DNA of 16,109 nucleotides. Source: Bacteroidales bacterium. Lineage in GTDB: Bacteria > Bacteroidota > Bacteroidia > Bacteroidales > Muribaculaceae. How positions within the stretch are numbered: the stretch's first letter is position 1; the number at the start of each line of letters is the position of its first letter. The stretch is from assembly GCA_019420545.1 (NCBI GenBank), contig JAHZGZ010000091.1:2081-18189 (forward strand), read 5' to 3'. Below, piece by piece: positions 1 through 7,733 of the stretch. Both the position numbers and the translations under genes were made by a program. The notes under the pieces are model-generated. The model saw only the letters and a list, made by a program, of their open reading frames with translations. It did not search any database and was not told the origin of the DNA.

Positions 1-1583
1 ACGACGGCTCACAGTATGAGTTCGACGGTGAGCAGATCATCACCACTGCCGATATGCAGATGCTCGGCGTCACACCCAAATCATACAGTGGAGTGGTACT
101 CCAGGGCGATCAGGACAACTATGTAGGCAACGCCGGTACTCTTTATATGACAGTCAACCCGGGCAACGCCGACATGACAGGTAAGACATTTACCCTCGTC
201 AACAGCCAGAACAAAGCCAGCGGTGTAACGGTAGGTACTCCTGTAAAGAGCGATCAGGTACTTACATTCGGATATACCTACGGTCGTGCTACCAAGGATG
301 TATCGCTCTACGAAGCAGCAGCCACACTTACTCCTGAAAACGTGCACTTATGCCGCATAGACATCGAGCCGGGCCTCAAGACCGCAGCCAAGGAATTCTA
401 TAACGACCGCAGCGCAAGCAGCCTCGCAGGCCTCATGAAGGCTGTATACGACCAGCTCAACGGTATCCTTCCCCGTCTGGCTGTAAAGGCTGAATGGAAT
501 TACAATACCACCAAATGGGACGAGACCACCGCTACATGGGTTGACTCTTCGGAGCCTGAAACCGGTGTAGTCCGCTCGGGCCTCGACATCGCAGCCACCA
601 CCTTCAAGCCCCTTTCGTACAAGACTCTCGAAGGCAAGAAGATCAACCGTAAGCTCCCAATTCTCAGCGAGGTAAGCATCGACTGGGATAAGCTTCTCCC
701 CGAACTCAAGGAGATCAAGATCGATCCCGTAGATCTGAGCGGCATCACAATTGACTTCAAACTTGCCGATGTAAACTTCAACGACATCAACAAAGATCTT
801 ACAGTAAAAGTAAGCGGCAAAGTCAACATTGAAGGCAAGGAATATGACATTACTCTTGAAGGAAAGGTTGTACCTGAAAACCTCCAGAACTTCATCGACC
901 AGATGGCAGATGCGTTCCGCGAACAGGTAAAGGAATCGAACGACCGTATCAACACGGAATTCAAGCGAGTAATGAAGGAACTTCAGGATAAGATCAACGC
1001 CATGATTCTCAGTGTCAACGATCAGATCAACGATACGTTCAACGACATCATGTCCCAGATCAAGAACAACATCGAGGGCGAGACCGGCAAGTACTTCGAC
1101 AAGGTAAACAGCCTCATCAACAAGTACAACAAGGTGGCCAACCGCATCAACAAGATTCTTGACAACCCCAACCACTACATGCAGGTGACCATGCTCTTCA
1201 AGAACAGCGAAGGCGGCTACAGCCTCCTCTCGACCAACGAGACCGCACCTTCGAAGTTCACCATCAGCGGTGCCGGTGCCCTGATGCTCTTCCCGACCAC
1301 CTACAATGCCGAGATCGTATCGCCCGCATTCAAGAAGTTTGTAGGTATCTGCGATGTTGTCAACCTCGCTACCGGCAAGAGCGCCCAGCAGGGTGATGCA
1401 GCAGCCAAGGCAGCTCTCGACAAGGCCAACAAGGGTGTGATGTTCGACGAAGTAATCGACGGCCGCAACCTCCGCGTAGGTACCGGCGACCTCACCGCAG
1501 GATTCAAGTATGTAGTTGCTTACTCGGCACTCGACTACCGCGGATTTACTTCTACCAACAAGTACTATTTCCAAGTCAATTAA
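1..1583 (+). CDS. Partial large exported protein of unknown function (5' end outside window)
   Basis: The reading frame is already open at base 3 and runs without a stop to TAA at 1581-1583, so the first ATG in the window (54) is internal and the true start lies upstream. About 526 residues are visible. The first ~290 are rich in beta-type, Thr/Gly/Asn/Asp sequence, as in Bacteroidales surface proteins. Bases ~880-1180 encode a long polar helical stretch with heptad-like spacing of Ile, Leu, Met and Phe (residues such as FREQVKESNDRINTEFKRVM), which looks like a coiled coil. A final ~130-residue beta-rich domain follows. I recognise no family and no catalytic motif. The same-strand neighbour 99 bases downstream is an OmpA-family protein with no obvious promoter of its own, so the two are probably co-transcribed. 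That suggests an envelope or surface role. Location and function are inference; the CDS itself is clear from length and codon use. Confidence 0.85.
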   Translation, partial: DGSQYEFDGEQIITTADMQMLGVTPKSYSGVVLQGDQDNYVGNAGTLYMTVNPGNADMTGKTFTLVNSQNKASGVTVGTPVKSDQVLTFGYTYGRATKDVSLYEAAATLTPENVHLCRIDIEPGLKTAAKEFYNDRSASSLAGLMKAVYDQLNGILPRLAVKAEWNYNTTKWDETTATWVDSSEPETGVVRSGLDIAATTFKPLSYKTLEGKKINRKLPILSEVSIDWDKLLPELKEIKIDPVDLSGITIDFKLADVNFNDINKDLTVKVSGKVNIEGKEYDITLEGKVVPENLQNFIDQMADAFREQVKESNDRINTEFKRVMKELQDKINAMILSVNDQINDTFNDIMSQIKNNIEGETGKYFDKVNSLINKYNKVANRINKILDNPNHYMQVTMLFKNSEGGYSLLSTNETAPSKFTISGAGALMLFPTTYNAEIVSPAFKKFVGICDVVNLATGKSAQQGDAAAKAALDKANKGVMFDEVIDGRNLRVGTGDLTAGFKYVVAYSALDYRGFTSTNKYYFQVN

Positions 1584-1601
1584 TCTAACTCCTGACCTCT
1601 A

Positions 1602-1653
1602 CGTCGCATGCAATGCTTCCTGCGGGAAGCCGCCGAAAGCATTGCATGTGACG
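1602..1653 (+). promoter_or_regulatory. Intergenic hairpin between surface-protein gene and ompA-like gene
   Basis: Bases 1602-1618 pair with 1637-1653 over 17 positions with one G-U wobble, leaving an 18-base loop. A shorter competing hairpin (CTTCC at 1616-1620 with GGAAG at 1625-1629) uses the top of the left arm and the loop. No T-tract follows, so it is not a standard intrinsic terminator. It could be an attenuator, a processing or stability element that sets expression of the downstream OmpA protein, or a U-less terminator. Confidence 0.55.
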
Positions 1654-1682
1654 AATAAATCAGGCAAATTACAGCTTATATA

Positions 1683-2828
1683 ATGAAATTCAAGAAGATA
1701 TTTCTCACAGCTACACTTGCCGCAGTAGCCTTGGGCATGTCTGCTCAGGAAACGGTGATGGTCGAGGAGTCGGAAACTGTATTCCGTCCCAACTGGTACG
1801 TACAGGGACAGTTTGGTTTTCAGGAAACTCTCGGCGAGACATCGTTCGGCAAGCTTATGGCACCTAACGCTCAGATCGGCGTTGGCTACAACTTCAATCC
1901 CGTTGTCGGACTCCGTCTGTCAGTGAACTCATGGCGCTCGAAGGCTTCCATGACTCTTGACGAGCGCTATTGCTGGAAGTGGAACTATCTCGCCCCCATG
2001 CTCGACGTAACTTTCGACATCACCAATCTCATCGGCGGTTTTAATCCCGATCGTCTCGTGAGCTTCGGGGTATTCGCCGGTGTCGGTGCAAACATCGCGT
2101 GGGACAACGGCGAGGCCGTGAAGATCAACGACATGCTCAAGCCATCTATGGGCGGCGAAAACGCTCTCCGCAACATATGGTGCGGCACAAAGACCCGTAT
2201 GGCCGGACGTATGGGCATCAACCTCGACTTCAACGTTGCCAAGAACGTACAGTTCGGCTTCGAGGCCAATGCCAACTTCCTCAACGATGACTACAACTCA
2301 AAACTCGCCCACAACGCCGACTGGTACTTCAACTTCCTCGCCGGTGTCAAGTATACTTTCGGAGGCAACTCGAAGAAAGTCGCCAAGATGGTAGCGGCTC
2401 CTGTGGCTGTACCTTGCGAACCTCAGATTGTAGAGAAGATTGTGGAGAAGGTGGTGGAAGTACCCGTAGCAGCTCCCGCACAGACTCAGGAGCAGGCAAA
2501 AGCCCAGCCTCTGCGTCGCGACGTGCTCTTCGCCATCAACCGCACCACTATCGCCAACGATCAGGAATACAAGGTTAAAGAGGTTGTAGAATATCTCAAG
2601 GCCAATCCCAATGCAAAGGTGGTAGTGACCGGTTATGCCGACAAGGGTACCGGTACCAAGGCTATCAACCTCCGTCTGGCCGACCAGCGCTCGAAGGTTG
2701 TGGCAAAGGCAATCATCGCCGGTGGTATCGCCGCCGACCGTGTAATCACAAAGAGCATGGGCGACGACATGTACCAGCCCTACATCGATCCGATCCAGAA
2801 CCGCGTAGCTATCTGCGTAGCTGAGTGA
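1683..2828 (+). CDS. OmpA-family outer-membrane protein (beta-barrel plus peptidoglycan-binding domain)
   Basis: This 381-residue protein starts with a typical Sec signal peptide (residues 1-21: Lys-rich start, hydrophobic core, Ala before the cut). Residues ~35-228 alternate aromatic and small residues as in an outer-membrane beta-barrel and end with GVKYTFGG. Residues ~245-276 form a Pro/Glu/Val/Lys linker (IVEKIVEKVVEVPV). Residues ~278-381 are an OmpA C-terminal domain. It keeps the Asp of the GYAD motif (D320), an Arg about 16 residues later (R336 in DQRSKVV) and the terminal NRVAICV strand. In the family, these Asp and Arg residues bind diaminopimelate of peptidoglycan. The expected role is anchoring the outer membrane to the cell wall. 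The ATG at 1683 has an AT-rich upstream and places the signal peptide correctly. There is no TAnnTTTG box just upstream, so it probably shares transcription with the preceding surface-protein gene. A strong terminator follows at 2861. Confidence 0.95.
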   Translation: MKFKKIFLTATLAAVALGMSAQETVMVEESETVFRPNWYVQGQFGFQETLGETSFGKLMAPNAQIGVGYNFNPVVGLRLSVNSWRSKASMTLDERYCWKWNYLAPMLDVTFDITNLIGGFNPDRLVSFGVFAGVGANIAWDNGEAVKINDMLKPSMGGENALRNIWCGTKTRMAGRMGINLDFNVAKNVQFGFEANANFLNDDYNSKLAHNADWYFNFLAGVKYTFGGNSKKVAKMVAAPVAVPCEPQIVEKIVEKVVEVPVAAPAQTQEQAKAQPLRRDVLFAINRTTIANDQEYKVKEVVEYLKANPNAKVVVTGYADKGTGTKAINLRLADQRSKVVAKAIIAGGIAADRVITKSMGDDMYQPYIDPIQNRVAICVAE

Positions 2829-2860
2829 AAAATTAGCCGCTAATTATAATCTTTCATAGC

Positions 2861-2896
2861 AAACGCCGCTGTCATTATCTGCTGACAGCGGCGTTT
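2861..2896 (+). terminator. Intrinsic terminator after ompA-like gene
   Basis: AAACGCCGCTGTCA (2861-2874) pairs perfectly with TGACAGCGGCGTTT (2883-2896), giving a 14-bp GC-rich stem with an 8-base loop. Three Ts close the stem and a T/A-rich stretch follows. It sits 32 bases after the stop codon. Confidence 0.9.
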
Positions 2897-2923
2897 CATC
2901 TATCTACGGGATCCCCATATCTA

Positions 2924-2941
2924 ATCATCAATATCATCAAT
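2924..2941. repeat. Short tandem repeat, 2 x 9 bp
   Basis: ATCATCAAT occurs twice head to tail (2924-2932 and 2933-2941) in the AT-rich stretch upstream of the promoter at 3002. It is too short to assign a role; it could be chance in low-complexity AT sequence. Confidence 0.35.
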
Positions 2942-2970
2942 ATACCATCACATTTATATATTATTATGTC

Positions 2971-2986
2971 TTATCATAACTGATAA
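2971..2986. promoter_or_regulatory. Operator-like palindrome near the promoter of the secreted-protein gene
   Basis: TTATCATAACTGATAA is a 6-bp inverted repeat (TTATCA / TGATAA) with a 4-base spacer. Taking the -7 box at 3002-3009, it covers roughly -45 to -30, the position of the missing -33 box. That would suit a dimeric regulator. This is inference from position only. Confidence 0.3.
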
Positions 2987-3001
2987 TCATAAAATTTATC
3001 G

Positions 3002-3009
3002 TAACTTTG
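3002..3009 (+). promoter_or_regulatory. Bacteroidota-type -7 promoter element
   Basis: TAACTTTG matches the TAnnTTTG consensus used by the Bacteroidota primary sigma factor. No good TTTG -33 box is seen ~20 bases upstream. Transcription would start near 3016, leaving a ~40-base leader before the ATG at 3057. Confidence 0.55.
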
Positions 3010-3056
3010 CCGAAAATTTCACAATCGTTTCTCTCCCGTACAAGTCACATACTTTT

Positions 3057-4283
3057 ATGAGAATAACAGTACCTGCAATACTCGTATCATTAATATCACT
3101 CTCAGCCGGCGCAACTCTCCCGGAAACCGGTTACTACCGTGTACAGAACAACAACACAAAGCGCTACGTATACGTGCGCGATGACAAGGGTGAGGTAAAT
3201 GTCGGCGCCACTACTGCCGACTACAATGCCATATGGCTGCTTCTCGGCGAAGACCGCACCCACTACGATCCGTCGGGCATCATACGCCTCAACCATAAGT
3301 CAGGCAATGAATATGACATAGAGGCGCAGGGCACCTCGGTACACAAGCTCATTGAGATGTATCCACATATCTATGAATATCCCGGAGGCTCCTACCGTAT
3401 CGGAGGCACTGCCCAGGGAGTGACAAAATATCTAAGCGACGGTGAGGCCAACAAACAGAAAGAGAGAAGCTTTCCCAGCGATGCGAACAGTGCCTCGGCC
3501 AATCAGCGCAAACAATGGGACATTTTTCCGGTCGCCGACTCTTATTTCGGCATAAAGCCTGAGATACAGGCTGCCGACGGTACACGCTATGCCACTTTTT
3601 ATGCCGATTTCCCATTTGCCGTCCAGTCGCAGGGGATGAAGCTTTATGCGGTGACAAAAACAGGCCACGGCATGGCCGCTTACCGCGAGGTGTCGGGGAC
3701 AGTACCTGCGGCCACTCCGCTGCTTGTGGAATGCACGGGCGCTACACCTTCCGACAACCGCATCACCATCGGCGGCACAGCCAACTCCAACGTAAGCGAC
3801 AACATGCTTACCGGCGTATATTTCAACAACACTCTCGAAAAGCGCCATTGGAACGTAGTCGAGTATCGACCGGCCACAATGCGTGTGCTCGGCCTCACCT
3901 CGGATGGTGTGCCTGGATTCATCACCGCCGGTTCCAATCTGAAATATATCGCGGCCAATACCGCCTACCTCCCGGTAGCCGAAGGCACTGACGCCGAGCT
4001 GCGTCTGGTGACCGAGGAAGAATTCGACAAATTCGCGGCCATCGATGATATTACGGCTGATGACGACGCCAGGCTGTCCGTGACAGTTGACGGCCTCGAT
4101 ATTACCGTCACGGCACCTTATGGCGCATTTTCAACGCCTGTACCGGTGGATGTAATCGACATTGCCGGCCATACCGTGGCTTCTGCCGTTCTTACGACGT
4201 CAGGCACCGCCACGCTCACCATCCCCTCCCACGGCCTCTACATCCTCCGCACTCCCACCTCCGCCCGCAAGCTCCACCTCTGA
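3057..4283 (+). CDS. Secreted protein with C-terminal sorting-like domain, function unknown
   Basis: This is a 408-residue protein with a signal peptide at residues 1-19 (hydrophobic core then AGA). Residues ~24-160 begin with a pattern (GYYRVQNNNTKRYVYVRD) resembling ricin-type beta-trefoil or similar all-beta domains of gut Bacteroidales proteins. I cannot see a full set of trefoil repeats. Residues ~160-330 are beta-rich and unrecognised. The last ~75 residues (DVIDIAGHTVASAVL, then GLYILR and a basic KLHL end) resemble a type A C-terminal sorting domain of the type IX secretion system. That fits secretion across the outer membrane if the host has that system. The start is preceded by a TAnnTTTG box and a short leader. 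The next gene starts 21 bases downstream. The final ~70 coding bases are strikingly C-rich. No enzyme motif was found. Confidence 0.8.
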   Translation: MRITVPAILVSLISLSAGATLPETGYYRVQNNNTKRYVYVRDDKGEVNVGATTADYNAIWLLLGEDRTHYDPSGIIRLNHKSGNEYDIEAQGTSVHKLIEMYPHIYEYPGGSYRIGGTAQGVTKYLSDGEANKQKERSFPSDANSASANQRKQWDIFPVADSYFGIKPEIQAADGTRYATFYADFPFAVQSQGMKLYAVTKTGHGMAAYREVSGTVPAATPLLVECTGATPSDNRITIGGTANSNVSDNMLTGVYFNNTLEKRHWNVVEYRPATMRVLGLTSDGVPGFITAGSNLKYIAANTAYLPVAEGTDAELRLVTEEEFDKFAAIDDITADDDARLSVTVDGLDITVTAPYGAFSTPVPVDVIDIAGHTVASAVLTTSGTATLTIPSHGLYILRTPTSARKLHL

Positions 4284-4304
4284 CCTTACTCCTGCTGACT
4301 CCGA

Positions 4305-4892
4305 ATGCAGATTATCACTCTCTCCCCGACTCTGCTTGACGACGCATGCACAAAACTGTCGGATAAAGCACAGAAAGCTCTTGAACATATTCCTGACGCG
4401 ATAATAGGGATACGCTCGGGAGGTGCCCCGATAGCTGAATCGATAGCTGAGCATATAGGCGTGAAGAATGTGGCTTATGCCGACGCGTCACGCCCCGGGA
4501 GCAGAATACGCGCTCTGCTTGCGCCGTTGCTCAAAGCCATCCCGAGGTTTGTAACCGACAGGCTGCGTACAGTGGAGAGCCGGATACTGCATCATAATAG
4601 CCACGGTAACCGCGGAGGGAGACGCAACATCGCATTCAGCATTTCCGGAGAGATCACCATGCACATCGCAGCAACGACCATGCCCCTGCTGCTTGTCGTC
4701 GACGATGCCGTAGATTCAGGAGCGACACTGCGCGGGGTGGTGACCGGACTTGCCAATATGTTCCCTCACGCACGTATCGTCACCGCTTCAATCACAGTAA
4801 CCACTCCCGATCCGGTCATCATGCCTGACATATGCCTGTACCGCGATACGCTGGTAAGGTTTCCATGGTCGGCCGACTACCGCGACACCTGA
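4305..4892 (+). CDS. Type I phosphoribosyltransferase-like protein
   Basis: A 195-residue protein carrying the diagnostic PRPP-binding loop of type I phosphoribosyltransferases: VVDDAVDSGATL at residues 131-142, two hydrophobic residues followed by two acidic residues and the D-S-G-A-T turn. An early IGIRSGG segment (residues ~34-40) matches the conserved loop near the pyrophosphate site. The family transfers phosphoribose from PRPP to a base, or acts as a regulator that senses it. The substrate cannot be read from this sequence, and it does not look like Apt, Hpt, PyrE or Upp. Residues ~65-115 form a basic insert (many Arg and His) of unclear role. It is probably cytoplasmic, as no signal peptide is seen. 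It lies 21 bases after the secreted-protein gene and 49 bases before a HAD phosphatase gene on the same strand, so it may work with that enzyme on a ribosylated or nucleotide metabolite. The pairing is seen; the joint function is inference. Confidence 0.85.
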   Translation: MQIITLSPTLLDDACTKLSDKAQKALEHIPDAIIGIRSGGAPIAESIAEHIGVKNVAYADASRPGSRIRALLAPLLKAIPRFVTDRLRTVESRILHHNSHGNRGGRRNIAFSISGEITMHIAATTMPLLLVVDDAVDSGATLRGVVTGLANMFPHARIVTASITVTTPDPVIMPDICLYRDTLVRFPWSADYRDT

Positions 4893-4941
4893 TCAGAATC
4901 AAGGTAATCTACGTACCCGCAAAATACCGGCATTTTTCCAA

Positions 4942-5526
4942 ATGATGCGCAAAGCCATAGCCATAGATCTCGACGGGACATTGTGCCGCAGAAACACTTT
5001 CAATATATTTCTGCGTGAACTGTTGCGCTCGCAGGCCGGGAGACCGTCGGAGTTCGCACGGCTCGCAGGATGGATGACGGCACGCAAGTTGCGGATTATC
5101 TCACATGCCGAAATGAAACGGCATATACTTTCACATGCGGCCGCACATGACAAGGCTCTTATCGGGAGAGCCACGGATATTATTGTCGCCAACGCCAACA
5201 GGGAAGTAGTCGCTCTGATGGAAAAATGCCGTGCAGATGAGTATGCCACCATTCTGGCCACCGCCGCTCCGGAAGTCTATGCCTCGGAAGTCGCCCGCCG
5301 GTTCGGCTTTGATTTCTGCATCGCCACCCCCACGCCTGTCGCCGGACAAAAGTGGGAGGAAGCACGCGGTACCATAAAACGCGACAGGATACTGCACGTT
5401 GCCGCTGACAATTCACTGGCCCTTGATATCGCCGTAAGCGATCACTCCGACGACAAGCCTATGCTCATGGCAGCCCGGCAGGCCATATTGGTGGAGATGC
5501 CGGTAGGAAATCTGAGGCGGATTTAA
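4942..5526 (+). CDS. HAD-superfamily phosphatase, phosphoserine-phosphatase-like
   Basis: This 194-residue protein has all four HAD motifs. Motif I is DLDGTL (residues 9-14, nucleophile D9 and acid/base D11), motif II has T107 in ILATAAP, motif III has K146, and motif IV is SDHSDD (166-171) with the metal-binding acids. The helical stretch between motifs I and II (residues ~15-95) would be a C1-type cap, as in the IB subfamily (phosphoserine-phosphatase-like). The expected activity is hydrolysis of a small phosphorylated metabolite in the cytoplasm; the substrate is unknown. ATG at 4942 is the first of two consecutive Met codons, and no Shine-Dalgarno is visible. It follows the phosphoribosyltransferase gene closely. 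Its TAA (5524-5526) directly abuts the -7 element assigned to mutL. Confidence 0.9.
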   Translation: MMRKAIAIDLDGTLCRRNTFNIFLRELLRSQAGRPSEFARLAGWMTARKLRIISHAEMKRHILSHAAAHDKALIGRATDIIVANANREVVALMEKCRADEYATILATAAPEVYASEVARRFGFDFCIATPTPVAGQKWEEARGTIKRDRILHVAADNSLALDIAVSDHSDDKPMLMAARQAILVEMPVGNLRRI

Positions 5527-5534
5527 TATCTTTG
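5527..5534 (+). promoter_or_regulatory. Bacteroidota-type -7 element for mutL
   Basis: TATCTTTG matches TAnnTTTG and begins at the base after the HAD gene stop. Transcription would start near 5541, giving a ~70-base leader before the mutL ATG at 5613. No convincing -33 box lies 19-21 bases upstream. The box overlaps a TTG codon at 5532 that could be mistaken for an upstream mutL start. Confidence 0.5.
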
Positions 5535-5612
5535 CATCGGAAACCGGGCCGGGAGCAAGCCGACAGGCGGTACGCGGATCCGGGGTTCTGCATTGTTGAC
5601 CAAGATTACTCT

Positions 5613-7682
5613 ATGGAAGATGTAGTGAAGCTGCTGCCTGACTCGGTGGCAAACCAGATAGCGGCGGGCGAGGTGATCCAGCGCCCTGCTTCCGTGATAA
5701 AAGAGCTTGTGGAAAATGCTGTCGATGCAGGCGCGACCATCATAAAGATAAATATCAAGGACGCGGGGCGCACCATGATACAGGTAATCGACAACGGCTG
5801 CGGCATGTCGCCGATGGACGCGCGCATGGCTTTCGAACGCCATGCGACATCCAAAATCGGACGTGCCGACGACCTGTTCTCGCTCCATACGATGGGCTTC
5901 CGCGGCGAGGCGCTCGCCTCGATATGCGCCGTGGCGGAGGTCGAGCTGAAGACCATGCGGCGTACCGACCCTATGGGCACCCGCATCGTGATCACCGGAA
6001 GCAAGGTCGAGGCGCAGGAGCCTGCCGTAGCAGCCCCCGGCTCGACAATGACAGTGAAGAAACTGTTTTTCAACGTGCCCGCGCGCCGCAAGTTCCTCAA
6101 AAGCGACCATGTGGAGATGTCCAACATACTCCGCGAGTTCGAGCGGCTTGCTCTGGTAAACCCCGACATAGAGTTTGAGCTAACCCATAACGATGTGATC
6201 GTACACCAGCTGCTGAAATCAACATTCAAGCAGCGCATAGTCGACCTGTTCGGCAAGTCGCTCGACAAACAGCTCGTGCCGGTGACGTCCGACACGTCGC
6301 TGGTGAAAATCACGGGATTCGTATCGCGCCCGGAGAACGCACGCCGACGCGGCGCGTTGCAATACTTCATGGTCAACGGCCGCAACATGCGCCACCCCTA
6401 CTTCCACAAGGCCGTGATGCAATGCTACGAGCAGCTCATCCCCGCCGACGAGCAGCCGCAATACTTCATCAACCTCGAGGTAGACCCCGAGACCATCGAC
6501 GTAAACATACATCCCACTAAAAACGAGATCAAGTTTGAGAACGAGCAGCCGATATGGCAGATTCTCACGGCAACCATACGCGAGGGACTCGGCAAATTCA
6601 ATGCAGTGCCGTCGATCGACTTCGACCAGACCAATGCCCCCGACATCCCGGCATTCGACCCCAATGCCAACGGCGCCCACGGACTCGACCTCGACCCCAC
6701 ATACAATCCTTTTGCCAACGCCACACCCGGCAGCCGGTCATCGTCCGGCACAGGCAGCAACGGCTACAACCCCGCGCCTCGCAACCCCGCCACCGACAAC
6801 TGGGAGAAACTATATGCCGCCTTCACAGGTAATGAAAGCGACAGCGCGGAGACACAGGCATCGGAACATCTCACTGACGTGCACATCAGCACCTCTTCCG
6901 GCAAAAAGGTGGCAAGTTCCTCGTTCAACGCCTTTTCCGGCAACGGCAATATTCCGGGCGCCTACTCACCGAAAAAACATGACGATGCCACAACCCTGCA
7001 TGCCAGCGCATTCAACGACCTTGGCGCATCGCTTCCTGCCACAGAACAAACCGAAAAGATAGCTTCGGTATTCAACTCCATGCCCCCGGAGGAAGATACC
7101 ACCCAACCGCTTGGCGAAATGCCATCCGCGGCTGCATTGCAGATAAAGGGACGCTACATCCTCACCCCGTCGCACGACGGAGTGCTTGTCATCGACCAGC
7201 ACCGCGCCCATGTACGCATACTTTTCGACCGCTACCTCGAGCTTGCAGGCATGCAGGCATTTATGTCGCAACGCGTCATGTTTCCCGAGGTAATCGACCT
7301 CTCGGCATCCGACAGCGTAGTCCTTGAGGAGATCAGCGACGAACTCGCCACCCTTGGTTTCGATATGGCCTTTCTCGGCGACAATGCGTGGAGCGTCAAC
7401 GCGATGCCCTCGGTACTCGGCAATGCCAACCCGCGCACGGTGATCGAGCAGCTTATCGCCACCGCATCGGAGACAGGCGACACACTCGGCAACGACATGC
7501 GCAGCCGCATCGCCTTCTCCATGGCCCGTTCGGCAGCAGTGCGACCCGGACAGACGCTCACATCATCGGAAATCGACCACCTGCTCAGCGATCTGTTCAA
7601 ACTCGCCGCCCCGGGCTATACCCCCGACGGCAAGCGTGTGCTCGCAGCCCTCACTGTCGACGACCTCTCGGCCCTGGTGTAG
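5613..7682 (+). CDS. mutL: DNA mismatch repair protein MutL
   Basis: MutL couples mismatch recognition by MutS to downstream strand removal. The 689-residue protein has the full GHKL ATPase N-terminus: NQIAAGEVIQRPASVIKELV, E34 and N35 (catalysis and Mg binding), DNGCGM at 60-65, and GFRGEALASI at 95-104. A transducer domain extends to ~residue 320, with NGR and IHPTKNEIKF. Residues ~345-500 are a low-complexity Asn/Ser/Pro/Thr linker. The C-terminal dimerisation domain starts near residue 510 (QIKGRYILTPSHDGVLVIDQ). The nuclease motif DQHA-x2-E-x4-E appears as DQHRAHVRILFD (from D528), with Val in place of the first Glu and Asp in place of the second. The CPHGRP motif is replaced by TPDGKR (670-675). 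I chose ATG 5613, whose MEDVVKLLPDSVANQIAAGE start is canonical; the upstream TTG extension (5532) lies in the promoter. A bidirectional terminator follows. Confidence 0.98.
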   Translation: MEDVVKLLPDSVANQIAAGEVIQRPASVIKELVENAVDAGATIIKINIKDAGRTMIQVIDNGCGMSPMDARMAFERHATSKIGRADDLFSLHTMGFRGEALASICAVAEVELKTMRRTDPMGTRIVITGSKVEAQEPAVAAPGSTMTVKKLFFNVPARRKFLKSDHVEMSNILREFERLALVNPDIEFELTHNDVIVHQLLKSTFKQRIVDLFGKSLDKQLVPVTSDTSLVKITGFVSRPENARRRGALQYFMVNGRNMRHPYFHKAVMQCYEQLIPADEQPQYFINLEVDPETIDVNIHPTKNEIKFENEQPIWQILTATIREGLGKFNAVPSIDFDQTNAPDIPAFDPNANGAHGLDLDPTYNPFANATPGSRSSSGTGSNGYNPAPRNPATDNWEKLYAAFTGNESDSAETQASEHLTDVHISTSSGKKVASSSFNAFSGNGNIPGAYSPKKHDDATTLHASAFNDLGASLPATEQTEKIASVFNSMPPEEDTTQPLGEMPSAAALQIKGRYILTPSHDGVLVIDQHRAHVRILFDRYLELAGMQAFMSQRVMFPEVIDLSASDSVVLEEISDELATLGFDMAFLGDNAWSVNAMPSVLGNANPRTVIEQLIATASETGDTLGNDMRSRIAFSMARSAAVRPGQTLTSSEIDHLLSDLFKLAAPGYTPDGKRVLAALTVDDLSALV

Positions 7683-7733
7683 ACTCATATGCCTCAGGAA
7701 AACACCCACAAATAAACAACAGGTTTTCAATTC

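Noticed and set aside
348..1574. A 408-codon minus-strand frame opposite the first surface-protein gene
   Set aside because: The plus frame has normal codon use, runs through the window edge and ends before an ompA-like gene. The antisense product has no recognisable features and is a codon-bias shadow.
5532..5612. TTG-started N-terminal extension of MutL
   Set aside because: The added 27 residues are not MutL-like, and the TTG is part of a TAnnTTTG promoter box. ATG 5613 gives the conserved family start.
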